Of a stretch of DNA of 64,000 nt, positions 11,860 through 23,263 are shown piece by piece. The notes beneath the pieces are model-generated. The model searched no databases. It was not told where the DNA came from and saw only the letters and a program-made list of their open reading frames with translations. Within the stretch, counting starts at the first letter, position 1. Every line of letters starts with the position of its first letter. The DNA comes from Aquilaria yunnanensis (Eukaryota > Streptophyta > Magnoliopsida > Malvales > Thymelaeaceae). Where the stretch lies: the NCBI GenBank assembly GCA_039654915.1, contig CM077597.1:33144001-33208000 (forward strand). The letters are read 5' to 3'. The position numbers and the translations under genes were made by a program.

Positions 11860-14473
11860 TGTCATAGAGTGGGCTCCCAGTGCCCTGAATTACTTAACTT
11901 GTAGGTTTTTAGGGACTGTGATCCCACTCAGTTACTATTGGCTAACCAATACTTGTAAGTAAATTAAAATAATTTACATGCAACTAGTTTCTTAACCTAC
12001 CCTACAAGAATATATGCAAGCATTTGTCCTAATGATGCAAACAAATAAGAAAACCATTTATGAAAATATCACTTGAGCATTCATTTAAAACATGCTAAAA
12101 ACATGCCAAGACAACCTAACATTAGTTACTTCAACTTCAAGTTATAGTTTGTGCACACTCTACAATACTAGCATGCACCCAAAAGTAACTCAATGGTTTA
12201 ACACCATAATGTATCGTAATAGAGGCAACATCTTAGTACACAAGGCACTTTACATATACAAGGCAAAAATCCTTAACTAAGATTCATTACTTTAACCCCA
12301 CCTTTGAGCTCAAGTAGGAGTTTGTAAGTGCAAGCCCCTTTCTTATCTTTCCACACCACTTAGCCTTAAGTTGCAAAAGCATAACACTTACTTAGTACAA
12401 AGCTTAACTCATAAGTAAACTTAGAATCTCAAAGATTCTGAAGAATAAGTACAGCTAAAAAAAAGAAACTTAGCCCACAGCTATCCACTAGTTGTTAGGC
12501 CTAATGTTAAAACCTGCACAACAAACTTAAGGGAGTGAGAACGTGATGTACTCAGTAAGGGTCCCTTAGGTACCTGCAAAGAAAATAGCAAGCAAGCATG
12601 CAATGTGACACACAAACAAACAAGCAACCAACCTACAACCAACATAAGCCAATAACATAAAATATTTGCAATGCATGAATACGTGATATGCAACATACAC
12701 ATCCTTGGGACTTCTTACACCTTCGGTGCCTTATTCTTATTATGAGCTCAAACGGTGAAGCTACTTGACACACTGGCCCTCGTATCCTGAATCCTTTACC
12801 TCTCTTAAGTCCCACTTACAGGACCTAGAGTAGGTCATCACCTACTCTCAAAACTTACCCATCTTACCCTTAACTTTTTGTGCAAGGTAGACTTCATATG
12901 TGGTCCAACTTGCCAAGCTGAGCTCCCTAGTGGCTCACTTACCAAACCACATGGTTTGGTTGGGATCCACTTAGGTTTCTTCCTCATCTCCCCAAAGGTC
13001 TAAGATGTAACTCTTGGGCCAATGAAGACTCCGAAACCTAACTTAATCCCTCTAGTGCCCTTTCACCAACTTGAGCACTTATACCCCCTTGCCACTTTAC
13101 TTAGCCTTACCTTAACCGCACCACTTAGCTACCACTTAAATAATGCATAATTCACCACTTTGGAGTGATTCTTAGACCTAAATGAGGCTACTAAATCACA
13201 ATTAGGAATAGCCTAGGGATGATAACCGAGAGATTAAGACATTGATAAGATTCCCCGAGGTTGGGGGACTTGTTCCTTGTTGATGCCATCGATGACACGT
13301 CACCGACGGCATCAGTTCTTAGGTTTCCTGGAAAATTACCAATGATGCCTCACCAAATCGCATCACCGTAGAGACACATTGCCATTAAGGATCACCACGG
13401 CATCGTGTCACCAAGGCTCTTCCAGCAATACGCAACTACGTGCTAACTTACACGAAACTTGCTTAAACTTTCAATCCCCAAAGCCAATTCACATGGGTCT
13501 TGGTTCTACTTCATGCCCACATGTAATACTACATTTTTATGCATTATTTGAGCTAAATTAAGTTGAACTGTTGCCTCAAATTCAGCTACAAAGCAAGAAC
13601 AGAGCACAACTACACTTGAGCTCAACTTAGCTCTCCTGAGTTCCAAACCAAACACCAACGTGATATGGCACAAAGAACCTTAAATGAAGACCCTTTATAG
13701 CTACTCAAAAAATTTAGAACCAACTCAAAAAAAAAAAACTAAGAAGCTTACCTTAGGTTTTAAGCTCAAACCAAGCATTAAAGGGCTATATTGAAGCTAA
13801 TACATCAAAAATGAGTTGGAGGCTTCTCGAATTCACCTTGAGACCGTCAAATTTGATGGAAATTTGTGAAATTAGGGAGGTTTAAAGAAAAAATTCTAGT
13901 GGGGAGAAGGAGGCACAAAATTTTGGGGAGAAAGAAATGAAAATGGAAGTAAAAGACATGGTAGAAATATCCTACCAACTCACTAACTTAGTTTTTGACT
14001 TCTTGCATCTTGGCTCTCAAGTTTTCCTTTATTTCAATTTGGTCACTAATCCTACACCAAAAAACATCCATCCTTGGTCCTAAAGAATATTCATAAGCCC
14101 CTTACACTTAGCCTCTTGGACACTTAAGCCACTTAAGACAAAAATGGTTCAATTGAGCACTTAGTACAATTTTTGCACTTTTCTTTCAAATAATGGTTCT
14201 AATAGCTTATGGTCTTGAATTAATTAGTCAAAATTCCTTACATGACCCCAATTTCATCAAAATGATAGTCATGCCACTCACTTGGGTGAAAATTGCTATT
14301 TTTCCCTTTTGACTGTTAGGTGCTAAATCACAGTTAGGAACTCATCCTTACATTTACTTAGCTTGTCCTTCTTGCTTAATAAGATGCTAACTTGAGGGAC
14401 TTAAGTGAAAACACTTAAATAAAATATACTTACCTAGTCAAAGCTAGTCATTGACTATGAGAGTCATCACATC
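11860..14473 (-). repeat. 3' LTR of element B (2614 bp)
   Basis: On the minus strand it starts TGTGATGACTCTCATAG and ends CTCTATGACA. Its length matches the 5' LTR of element A (2611 bp), and it shares the leader-side block AGTGGG...AGTGCCCTGA with all family members. Confidence 0.85.
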
Positions 14474-14489
14474 CTTCTCTCCTTCGGAA
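14474..14489 (-). promoter_or_regulatory. Polypurine tract of element B
   Basis: Minus strand CCGAAGGAGAGAAGGA lies directly before the LTR start TGTGATG. Confidence 0.7.
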
Positions 14490-14529
14490 ATTTGGTCACC
14501 CAAATTTTGACTTAATTGGTTGAACTCAC

Positions 14530-16245
14530 TTAGATATTACCTTTGCATATCTTGCTCGACCTTCAAAGTGGCCTCTTCTTCCCCATGCTTAGACTATACT
14601 ACCTTGACCACTAGGATCCACTTTGTTCTTAATTTTTAGACTTGGTGGTCAAGAAACTTGATGGGGTGTTCTTCATAAGTTAGGTCTTCTCTTATTGAAA
14701 TGGCGAATAAGGTTAATACTTGCCCAGGGTTCACAATGTATTTCCTTAAGGAACTCATATGAAAGATATTGTGTACATGGGCCAAACTTGATGCCAAAGA
14801 CAACTGATAAGCCAATTTCCCCACCCTTTCCAGGATTTCAAAAGGACCAATGTATCTTGGAGCCAACTTACCCTTTTGCTTAAACCTAGGCACACCCTTC
14901 ATCGGGGAAAATTTAAATAGTATCTTGTCTCCCACATTGAACTCCAAATCTTTCCTTTGCACATTGGTGTACTTGGCATGCTAGTCTGAGGCAACCTTGA
15001 TCCTTGCTTAGATCAACTTAATATTTTTTGTGGCCTCGGTGATAATTTCCAGGCCAACAACCATTTCGTCTACCTTATCTGCCTAACAATGAGGCGTCAC
15101 ACACTTATGGTCATACAAAGCTTCGTAGGGCGTCATCTTAATAGCTTCTTGATAGCTATTATTATAAGAAAACTTGATCAAAGGCAAGTGTTGGTCCCAA
15201 TCCCCTCTAAAATCCAACACACAACTTCGCAACATGTCTTCCAAGGTTTGGATCACCCACTCAGTTTGCCCATCAGTTCGAGGGTGATAAGTAGCACTTA
15301 GGCTCACAGTGGAACCCATAGCCTTTTGAAATGCATCCAAGAACCTTGAGAAAAAATGGAGATCTCTATTAGATATAATCTGGTAAAGGATTCCTTGGAG
15401 TCTCGCCACCTCCCAGATATACAACTGGGCCAACTTCTCCATGGTATAAGTAATCTTAATGGGGATAAAGTGTGCCAACTTTGTTAACCTATCCACCACC
15501 ACCCAAATTTAGTCATGTTGATTTCTTGTGTTGGGCAATTTGACACAAAAGTCCATGGTGATGGATCCCCACTTTATTTCTAGGAGGAGTAAACCTTGCA
15601 ACATTCCTGATAGATTTTGGTGCTTTGCCTTCAGCATTTGACAAGGGATGCACTTAGGCACATATTCATATATATCCCTCCTAAGCTTTGACCACAAAAA
15701 ATGAGTCGTAAGGTCATGGTACATCTTATTCGCTCCAGGGTGAACATTGAGCTTACTTGTATGTGCCTCTTGCAACACTTGTTGCCTTAAGTCACTTGGC
15801 ACATAGAGCCTATCAACATAGTAGAGTAACCCGTCCTTGTACTGAAATTGCTTCAGTATGGTGCCATGCTTTTCCTCCCTAGAAACTCTTTTCAAGTTTG
15901 GGTCCTTGTCCTGAGCTTCCTTAACCTTAGCCAGCCACGCTGACTGAATCTTGAGGACTGCAACTTGAGCCATTTCCTAGTTTCTCCATGTTTCAAATAA
16001 GACCGAGAACTGTTCCATAACAAAACTTTCTGAGGTAGTAGCTACTTGAACCTTGGAAAGAATCAGCCGAAAATACTTATGGCTCAAGTGATCAGGAACC
16101 AAATTGCCTTTACCAGAACAATAATCTATCGAGTAATCATAATCTTCGATATACTTGATCCACCTTATCTACTTCATGTTTAGATCCTTTTGGGTAAATA
16201 AATACTTCAGACTTTTATGGACTATAAAGATCTTGAAGGACCTGC
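14530..16245 (-). pseudogene. Element B pol remnant: integrase, tail and end of RNase H
   Basis: Two long minus frames remain. The first (15973-15509) holds the integrase zinc domain, with H, H and CIPCQM in order (EAHTSKLNVHPG then YVPKCIPCQM), and the first catalytic aspartate in ITMDFCVKLP. The second (15502-15083) carries the core; the second aspartate position reads ISNRDLHF, where the family has SDRD, so it is lost. The glutamate region GQTEWVIQTLEDML is kept. The C-terminal tail (14962-14636, GPFEILERVGKLAYQLSLAS) resembles element A's. RNase H sequence at 16000-16245 is broken by the Tat/Ogre-type LTR and resumes at 29211. Confidence 0.85.
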
Positions 16246-16817
16246 TGTAACAACGTGATTTTTAGGAGTCGCCACCAATCAGTTTACCTAGGTCGATTGG
16301 ATACCTGTTATGGTCTGCGAGAGATTCTAGGATCATGAGTCGGTTATGCTAAAATAACCTTATTAAAGCGCCCAGAAATTGGTATCATGGGGTTCAGTTT
16401 AATCTTTTCCTAAATCTTTGCTTCTTAACCTAATCTTTGATTGAGAATAATTTTAATGAAATTTATTTTTAATTCCGAACCTTGAATCTTATCAGACTTT
16501 TAATTCCAAACCGTGAATCTTATCAGACCAACCGGATATGAAATCCTCGACGTCCTTGAAATCTCGGAACTTTATCAAATCCACCAAGAATTTGAAAGGA
16601 ACATCTTGTTCAAAACCGTGAGTCTTATCAGACCAATTGGATTCGAAAGAATATTCGACTCGGGATTTTATCAAACCACCAAGAATAGATATTTGAAGGA
16701 CTACTAAATATCTTGAAATTTGCCTCAATTTAATCTCTTTCTAATCTCTAAGAATTTAAATTACCCAGCATAGCAAATGATTTTTTTATGTGTTATCAAA
16801 TTTTAAGATGCATTATG
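16246..16817 (+). mobile_element. Solo LTR of a Tat/Ogre-type gypsy element, left part
   Basis: Begins TGTAACAACGTGATTTTTAG, then GAGTCGCCACCAAT, a start common in plant Tat/Ogre LTRs. The other part is 27865-29210, ending TTGGGTGTCAACA. Flanks are CCTGC (16241-16245) and CATGC (29211-29215), a duplication with one mismatch inside element B's pol. The joined length is 1918 bp with no internal domain, so this is a solo LTR later split by the complete Tat element. Confidence 0.75.
16508..16701 (+). repeat. Two diverged subrepeats, about 105 bp, in the solo LTR
   Basis: The block starting AAACCGTGAATCTTATCAGA at 16508 recurs, diverged, at 16613 (AAACCGTGAGTCTTATCAGA). Both end near ACCACCAAGAA/TCCACCAAGAA followed by TTTGAA(A)GG. 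Confidence 0.65.
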
Positions 16818-17788
16818 TGATGCCCCAAGGCATCTTCGTTTGCTGTCATGTTGACAGGTGGAGAGACTTCCTGAGGGGGCGAGCGCCTGGAGCTCTGGTT
16901 TCCCAGCTGAGTGTGCCTGAAAAGCTCAAAGAAGAGGTTAGGAGGTCCCCGGTTTGCTTTTCCGGGGAGGACCCTCCGACGCCCAAGTCAGTTTTCTGAC
17001 TGAAAGTGGAGGAAGAACACTAAGGGATCAAGTGTCTTGCCTGTTTTGTGTTTTCTCAGAGGGAGGAAAATGCCCATCCTTTGCCCAGTCCCATTTCCTA
17101 GTATTTATAGGAGTAGCTGGTCCGTTCAGATCATGACACGTGTTCGGTCGGATTTGATCTGTACTTTTGGACCTAGGGGACAGGCAGCCGTTTGCAGCCT
17201 CCTTTAGCCCCAGACCCGGACAGGTTGTGTCAGGACTGGGGCGGCTACGGCGTGTCAGTTCACCGTTCTGATGTGACGTGTAGGGCTTGTGGGCGGCATG
17301 TCAGAGGCTCCTTAAATGCTCATACCGTACTCCCGAGGTCCCCTGGGCGAGGTCGCCCTTCGGTGCGTGCACCCTCTTCGGATTCTATCCGTCCTTCGGT
17401 GCGAGCACCTCCTTCGGGATCTATCCCATAGTTCTGGGAGTTCCCTTGATGAACACCTTCTTCGGGACTCATACCCATAGTTCGGGGATTCCCTTGTTCA
17501 GGTGTTTCTTGTTCGGGGAAGACCTCTTCGGGGCCTCTGCCTTTGGGGAGATTCTCCCTTGCTTCAGAGAGATGGCTCTCTTACCCGAAGACGGTCAGTT
17601 TGGCCCCTCGATGGAGACGGTGTTGTCCTCTGAATTCCTGACGAGCTAACCAAAGTCTCGAGCTCATAGTGTTTGACTTCGCACCTTCCGAGGTCAATGA
17701 AAAGATCCTCTCTTGGGTGACGTCAGACTCCTCGGCCAATATTCTGGCAGGGAGTTACTACCGAGGAGGCAATAGCCTTTGGCTATCA
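16818..17788 (-). repeat. 3' LTR of the Tat element (971 bp)
   Basis: On the plus strand it runs from TGATGCCCCAAGG to TTGGCTATCA and matches 26889-27859 base for base except about 11 substitutions. It contains the same G-box (17137-17142) and minus-strand TATA motif (17102-17109). Confidence 0.93.
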
Positions 17789-17803
17789 CAGGCCCCCCTC
17801 CGA
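17789..17803 (-). promoter_or_regulatory. Polypurine tract of the Tat element
   Basis: On the minus strand GGAGGGGGGCCTG lies directly before the 3' LTR start TGATAGCC. Confidence 0.8.
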
Positions 17804-17910
17804 AAAGCCGAAGTGAGAAACTTCGGTTCATCGGTTTTCGGGTCCTGTGGTTGTGATATCTGTGCCGAAGACGCCTTCTTCTGCTTGTAGCGATGGGCAG
17901 TATTTTTGAG

Positions 17911-18078
17911 TCCTCGAGGCGCGAGAAGATAGGCTGTCCCTGTGCCGAAGATACACCCTCTGCCCGAAGTCACAGGCTGTCTCTTGGTATCCTCGTGGCG
18001 AGGGAAGATAGGATAACCTTGTACCGAAGATAGACCTTTTGCCCGAAGTCACAGGCTGTCTTTTGGTGTCTTCGAGGT
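17911..18078. repeat. 79-bp tandem repeat, two copies plus a stub, in the Tat 3' region
   Basis: Units start at 17911 (TCCTCGAGGCG) and 17990 (TCCTCGTGGCG), with a third start near 18069 (TCTTCGAGG). Each carries CCGAAGATA and GCCCGAAGTCACAGGCTGTC. The period is 79 bp. Confidence 0.8.
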
Positions 18079-18199
18079 TACCTACTTTTTCGCCTTTATA
18101 GGTCTGCTCATGCGTCGCGTCCTGTGTCTAGCGGAGTCAGTCTAGGGCGGCGCCTCTAGACCAAACGATGTCAGAGGGCGCGCTCGACGTGATGGACGA

Positions 18200-18375
18200 C
18201 ACGTGGCACGTTTGCTGCGCGATGGCTGACACATGGCGCACTTTTATTGGGTAAGAATGCACTGAGTACGGCAGGCGCGACTTTTCAGGCGCTCTTTAGC
18301 AGTTATGGCGACGCTTCGCCTTCCGACGGGTACTAATGACGACGGTTCTCCTGGCCTTCTCGGCCTATATATATC
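18200..18375 (+). promoter_or_regulatory. Putative promoter of the Tat antisense gene (G-box and TATA box)
   Basis: CACGTG sits at 18200-18205 within ACACGTGGCACG, and a TATATATATC box lies at 18366-18375. The first ATG of the plus-strand gene is at 18618, which leaves a plausible 5' leader of roughly 200 bases. The function is inferred from motif and position only. Confidence 0.5.
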
Positions 18376-18617
18376 AGTCCTGTCATAACCCTCTTTCTAC
18401 TTCTGCTTTTGCTTTCTTTTGCCTTCTAATTCTCTCCCGATTTTCCGCGGCGGTTCTCCTTTTTCAGGCATTTTTCCGACCACTTTTCACAACGGCTTCC
18501 AGAAATCCAGATTCCGGCAAGACCTTTGGTGGGTTTTAGTCCTTTTGCTCTTTTCAAAGCTTCTTCTTTGTTTTTCCCGAACTCGTTTTCCTTGTTTTTC
18601 CCGAACTCGTTTTCATC

Positions 18618-20987
18618 ATGCCTGTTCCCGAGAGTTGGCAACCTCTTCTTTCTCACCCTTGCTGCACTACTCCGGCAAAACTAGCGAAGTGGAAGAAAAA
18701 GTTTTTCTTACCCTCTTACTCTGTGACGAGGTTGCCCCGTCCTGACCAATTTCCTTTCTCCAACCGGAGTGATGAAATCACCGTTTTCCGAGCCCAACTG
18801 AAGGCCGGACTTCGGTATCCCCCACCGGAGATGGTTAGCGCGTTCTGCAACTTCCATGGCATTGCCGTTAACCAACTCCCACCGAACTCGTACTGCTATT
18901 TCAACGCCTTCCTCTGTATGTGCGGCGTTTTCAAAATAAAACCTCACTTTGTAGTTTTTCTTCAGTACTACAAGCTCTTCGTGGTCCCGAAGGGTGGCTT
19001 CTACTTTATGCTACCTTGGGGATCCGGGAGCAAAAAGTATACGTTCACCTTCACCACCAAAGACAGCTGGCGAGGGTGGCAACAAAAATTCTTTTTCCTG
19101 AAGAAGTCGGAGGCTTGGTCGCACGTCTCGACCAAGTGGGCTCAGGGGAGGCTCAAGATGGATGTTGTTGACCCGAAGATACTGCTAGACGCCGACGTAG
19201 CACCTATCTTTGAGGACTTCGACAGGCGCATCCGAGCCGTCTCTGACTGGGCTGCCGAGGTCTCTCCTCGTGCCCTTTACCCCTTTCCGATCAACTGGAG
19301 GCTCATGACCAAAGAGGTCCTTCGGGAACTCAAGGTGGTAAAGGAACATGTGACAGACCTCAACATGCCGAAATCAGCTTCTTCGGGGAAGGACTTCTGG
19401 CTCGTGAAACTCCTTCGGGGGAAAGAGACTTATGAGTCTTTTTACGAGAGTAAGTTACTTTCTCATTTTTTCCTTCATAACTTCATCTTGGACTTACACT
19501 GATCTTCTTTTCCTTTTTTCAGAGATGGGCGACGACGCGGCTGCCTTCTACAAGGCTCTTTTTACCGGGCAGGCCGAGAGGGGCGAACAGACAAAGAAGG
19601 CCGCCTCTTGGAGGCGAAAGCAGACTTCGGGTGGCCCACCTTCCAAACGGGCAAAGAAAGCTGCTCCTTCCTCTCTTCCGCAAATTCCGGAGGAGGTAGG
19701 CGAGGAGCCCGAACACCCTGCTGCCCCTTTGCTCGAGGTTCCTTCTGCCTACGTCCCTTCTTCCGACGTCCTTCCTCCAAGCCCCACGCCTTCGCATGCT
19801 CTTCTGGAGGGCAATGGGGAGGAGACCCCTTCTGCCGAGGAACGGCGCCAAATAAGAGGCAAGGGGATCTCTACTGAGGCGGCGTCGATTCTTGACGACG
19901 ACGTTACCGAGGTGCCAGCAGGTTTGTACTTTGTCGAAGAACCTTTTTTCTCTTGTAAATCCTTAAGAGTTTTCTGGCCTTAACCAATTTTTCTGCTTTG
20001 TTGTGCAGCGGAGGTGGCCGCTCCTGACTGGGTTGCCGAACACGCCCGCAAGAGGGCCCTTCGGGATGCCAAAGTCCCAGCAGGGAAAGTTCCGAATGAG
20101 CCCTTTTTACTGAGGCCTCTTACAAGGCCCTTACGGAGGCTTACCCAGGCGACATCTCTTTGGCCGCCAAACTCACTGAACATGCCGCCCAGGTACGCTT
20201 CACTGTTTCCTTAATGCCAATTTTGCCTTTGCTTTTTACTTAGCATTATTTTCCCTTTGTTTGCTTTTTTTTACAGCTGATGGGGTATGCCGGGTTGCTC
20301 CATGTTCGGGTGGCGCGAGAGTCAGAAAGGAGGGTGTCACTCTGGGACCTTTACACCAAGACGAAGGCCCAGTGTTCGGCGTTGGCTGCCGATAATGTTC
20401 AGCTGAAGCAGTCTTCGGAGAAGGAAATTGCTGAACTTCGGGAGGGGTTCATAAAAGAGAAAGAGGAACTTGAGAAAGGCACCTCCCAGAAACTTTCTGA
20501 CATCGGCTCTCGGATGGCGGAGCTGACTTCGACCGTAGAAGCGATTCAAAAGGATAAGTCAGAAAGTGACGCAATCCTTGCGAAGACGCTCGAGGAAAAG
20601 GCCCAGCTCGAAGCCGAGGTCGCATCTCTGAAAAAGCCTTCAGAAGAGAAGAAGAAGATGAAGGCATTGAAAAGAAAGCTTAAGGATCTGGAGAAGGATT
20701 ACGCGGATCTGGAGAAGGACTATGCAGATTTGGCGGTCAAGAAGCGGGAGTCCGATGATATGACGAAGTAGGGCTTTCAAGACGGCTTCTGTCTTGCTCG
20801 GCACCAAATTCTGCAGAAGTTCCCAGATTTTGACCTCTCCTTCCTGGAAGGCATGAACATCCCGAAGGAGCCTCGGTGGACTTGGTCCAAGATCGAGCAC
20901 TTGAAACTGCCTCCTTCTTTCCCGGCGCCGAAGGCTACAGACCAAAGCATAGAGGCTGGCAGTTCTCAAGACGCCGAGGTTCCTTAG
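18618..20987 (+). CDS. Antisense gene of the Tat element: gypsy-type-transposon-like domain plus coiled coil, four exons
   Basis: Plus-strand gene opposite to gag-pol, between the 3' LTR and the end of integrase. Predicted exons are 18618-19449, 19523-19921, 20009-20192 and 20277-20987. Introns are 73, 87 and 84 bases, with GT donors (GTAAGT, GTTTGT, GTACGC) and AG acceptors after pyrimidine tracts; frames join through the first two. Exon 1 encodes about 277 residues resembling the plant 'putative gypsy type transposon' family (PPPEMVSAFCNFHGIAVNQL, PFPINWRL); the family assignment is from memory. Exon 2 is low-complexity with a basic patch (PPSKRAKKAAP). Exon 4 is charged and heptad-rich (a coiled coil, ELREGFIKEKEELEKG). 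Breaks: a frame change in exon 3 near the T-run at 20104-20108, and an in-frame TAG at 20769-20771, after which the frame stays open to 20987. The role is unknown. Confidence 0.7.
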
Positions 20988-21123
20988 TTTGTACTAGGGC
21001 CTTTTGTCTTCATTTTCTTCTTCTTTTTTGTAGTCTTTCAGCAACTTTCTTCTCTGTAAGCACTCTTTGGCTCAATAGGTAAAAATTTGGCTAAGTATTT
21101 TTTGCCAGATCCCTTTGTTTCCC

Positions 21124-21291
21124 TTTGTCCCGAACATAATTCGCTCGAGAGACTTCGGAAAACCATACTCTTGCTTTCCTTTGTCCCGAACATATTCGCT
21201 CAAGGGACTTCAGAAAACCATACTCTTGCTTTCCTTTGTCCCAAACATATTCGCTCAAGGGACTTCGGAAAACCATACTTTTGCTTTCCTC
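21124..21291. repeat. Three tandem copies of a 55-57 bp unit in the Tat 3' region
   Basis: The units begin TTTGTCCCGAACAT(A)ATTCGC, contain GACTTCGGAAAACCATACT and end TTGCTTTCC. Starts are near 21124, 21180 and 21235. They lie between the antisense gene and the integrase stop codon. Confidence 0.85.
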
Positions 21292-21391
21292 GGCGATTGC
21301 TTTTGTGAGACTCTTGTTTTGTACTTCTCCAGAACTTTTTACTTAGACAAATTTGTCCAACTTGTGCAATACAACTTTCCCACCAAACTTT

Positions 21392-23239
21392 TTAGGCATA
21401 GAATTTTTTCAAGGCCTCTGAGTGCCAAGTGTTTTTTAATTCTATGCCTTCGGCATCGCCGAGCTTATAAACTCCTTTTCGTACTTCGGCAAGTACCAGG
21501 TAGGGTCCTTCCCAATTTGCACGAAGTACCCCGTGGGATGGCTTTCGGGGTGCAAATTCAGCCTTTCGGAGAACGAGGTCTCCCTGCTTTATTCCCTTTG
21601 GCCTGGCGCGCAGGTTTATGGCCGCTGCTACTCTTTGTTGGAAAGCTTTTCTTCTCAGCTCGGCTACTTCTCTGTGTTCGCCGACGAGGTCGAGCTTGGT
21701 TCTCAGGCCGAGGTCATTTCCTTTTTCATCGAACACTTGGACTCGTATTAACGGTTGTACTACCTCGACAGGGATGATGGCCTCTGTACCGAAGACGAGT
21801 GAAAAGGGTGTTTCCCCTGTGGCTCTTCGGGGTGTTGTTCGGTAACTCCATAACACGCTTTGGAGTTCTCCTGGCCATTTCCCTTTTGCTTCTCCCAATC
21901 TCTTTTTCAGACCATCTTTTATGGTCCTGTTAGATACTTCCACCTGCCCATTACTTTGGGGGTGAGCTACTGGGGCGAAGTGCATTTTTGTCCCGAGGTC
22001 GCTAATGAACTCTTGGAATCCTTTGTCTATGAACTGGGATCCATTGTCTGCTACGAGTACCCTCGGTATGCCAAATCTGCATACGATGTTTTTCCATACG
22101 AACTTCTGCACTTCTTTTGCCGAGATAGTTGTCAGAGGTTTTGCCTCGACCCACTTAGAGAAATAGTCTACTGCTACTACGCAGAACTTTACGCCTCCAG
22201 GCGCCGTTGGGAGTGGCCCAATGAGATCTATGCCCCAAACTGCGAAGGGCCAAGGATAGTCTGACGAAGTCACGAACTCCGAGGGTGTTCTTTGGATGTT
22301 CGCATGTCTTTGGCAACTACCACATTTCCGGACGAACTGCTTGGCGTCCTTTCTCAGGGTAGGCCAGAAGTATCCTTGGCGAAGTATCACTGCTGCCAGG
22401 GCGTCGGTTCCGATGTACGAACTACAGGCACCTTCGTGAACTTCTTCGAGGATCATTTCAGTATCCTCTTCACTAACACACCTCTGTAGTGGATTTGCAT
22501 ATCCTTGCCGATATAGTTCTTCTCCAATTAAGAAGAAACGTCCGGAGCGCCTTCGCACTTTTGCGGCTTCGCTGGGGTCTTTGGGGAGTGTGTTGGTTGC
22601 GAGATACGTTTTGATTGGTTCTTTCCATCCTTTCCCCGAGGTCGCTATGCTTAACATCGCGACGCTGGGGTGGCTTAGCACTTCGGTGCAAGTTTTGGAC
22701 TTCGCCAAGCAGTCTGCCTCAGCATTTTCTCGTCGGGGTACGTTCTCGATTTTCACGACGTCGAACTCCCGAATAAGCTTTGTTACCAACTCATGGTATT
22801 TCGCCAAGGTCGGGTCTTTCGCGCCATAGTCCCCTGCCATTTGCCGGACCACCAGCTGGGAGTCACTGTGGGCTTTCAAGTTTCTCACGCCAATCTTTCT
22901 GGCCAGGCGTAATCCTGCTATGAGGGCCTCATACTCGGCCATATTGTTGGTGGCGTTGAAACTGAACTTGATGGCCTTCATTACTTCTAGGCCTTCGGGG
23001 CCTCTAATAATCACTCCAGCTCCCTGGTGTTCGGATCCTGAGGCCCCTTCAACATATAACGTCCATTCTGGCTCGTCTTCGCCCGAAAACGAATGTCCCT
23101 CCTCGGTGTTTGGTACTTCGGCAATGAAGTCTGCCAAAGCTTGAGCTTTTATAGCTTTCCGGGGTTCATACGTGATGTCGTGTTCGCCAAGCTCTATACA
23201 CCACTTGGAAAGCCTTCCCGAGTGATCAACTTTCCTCAT
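21392..23239 (-). pseudogene. Tat element pol, C-terminal part: archaeal-type RNase H and integrase
   Basis: A 615-codon open frame continuing the upstream pol frame after a single TGA at 23264-23266. Residues about 55-185 form the second RNase H of the Tat lineage (EYEAL, HSDSQLV, NAEADCLA). Its first catalytic position reads VEGAS where the family usually has DG, so aspartate is replaced by glutamate (23048-23050). Integrase follows. The zinc domain has H268, then Y275 where the second histidine is expected (SSYIG, 22415-22417), then CGSC. The core shows D338, D398 and E434, with D-to-E spacing 35. The frame ends GIELKNTWHSEALKKFYA, a usual Tat terminus. It probably encoded a working integrase until recently. 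It is called a pseudogene because the polyprotein frame is interrupted upstream. Confidence 0.9.
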
Positions 23240-23263
23240 AACATCCCGTAGAGGCAGGGTACT

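Noticed and set aside
17192..17649. Plus-strand ORFs of 79 and 120 codons in the Tat LTR, repeated at 27296-27720
   Set aside because: They lie within both LTR copies and are conserved only because the LTRs are recent duplicates. Low-complexity composition and no domain.
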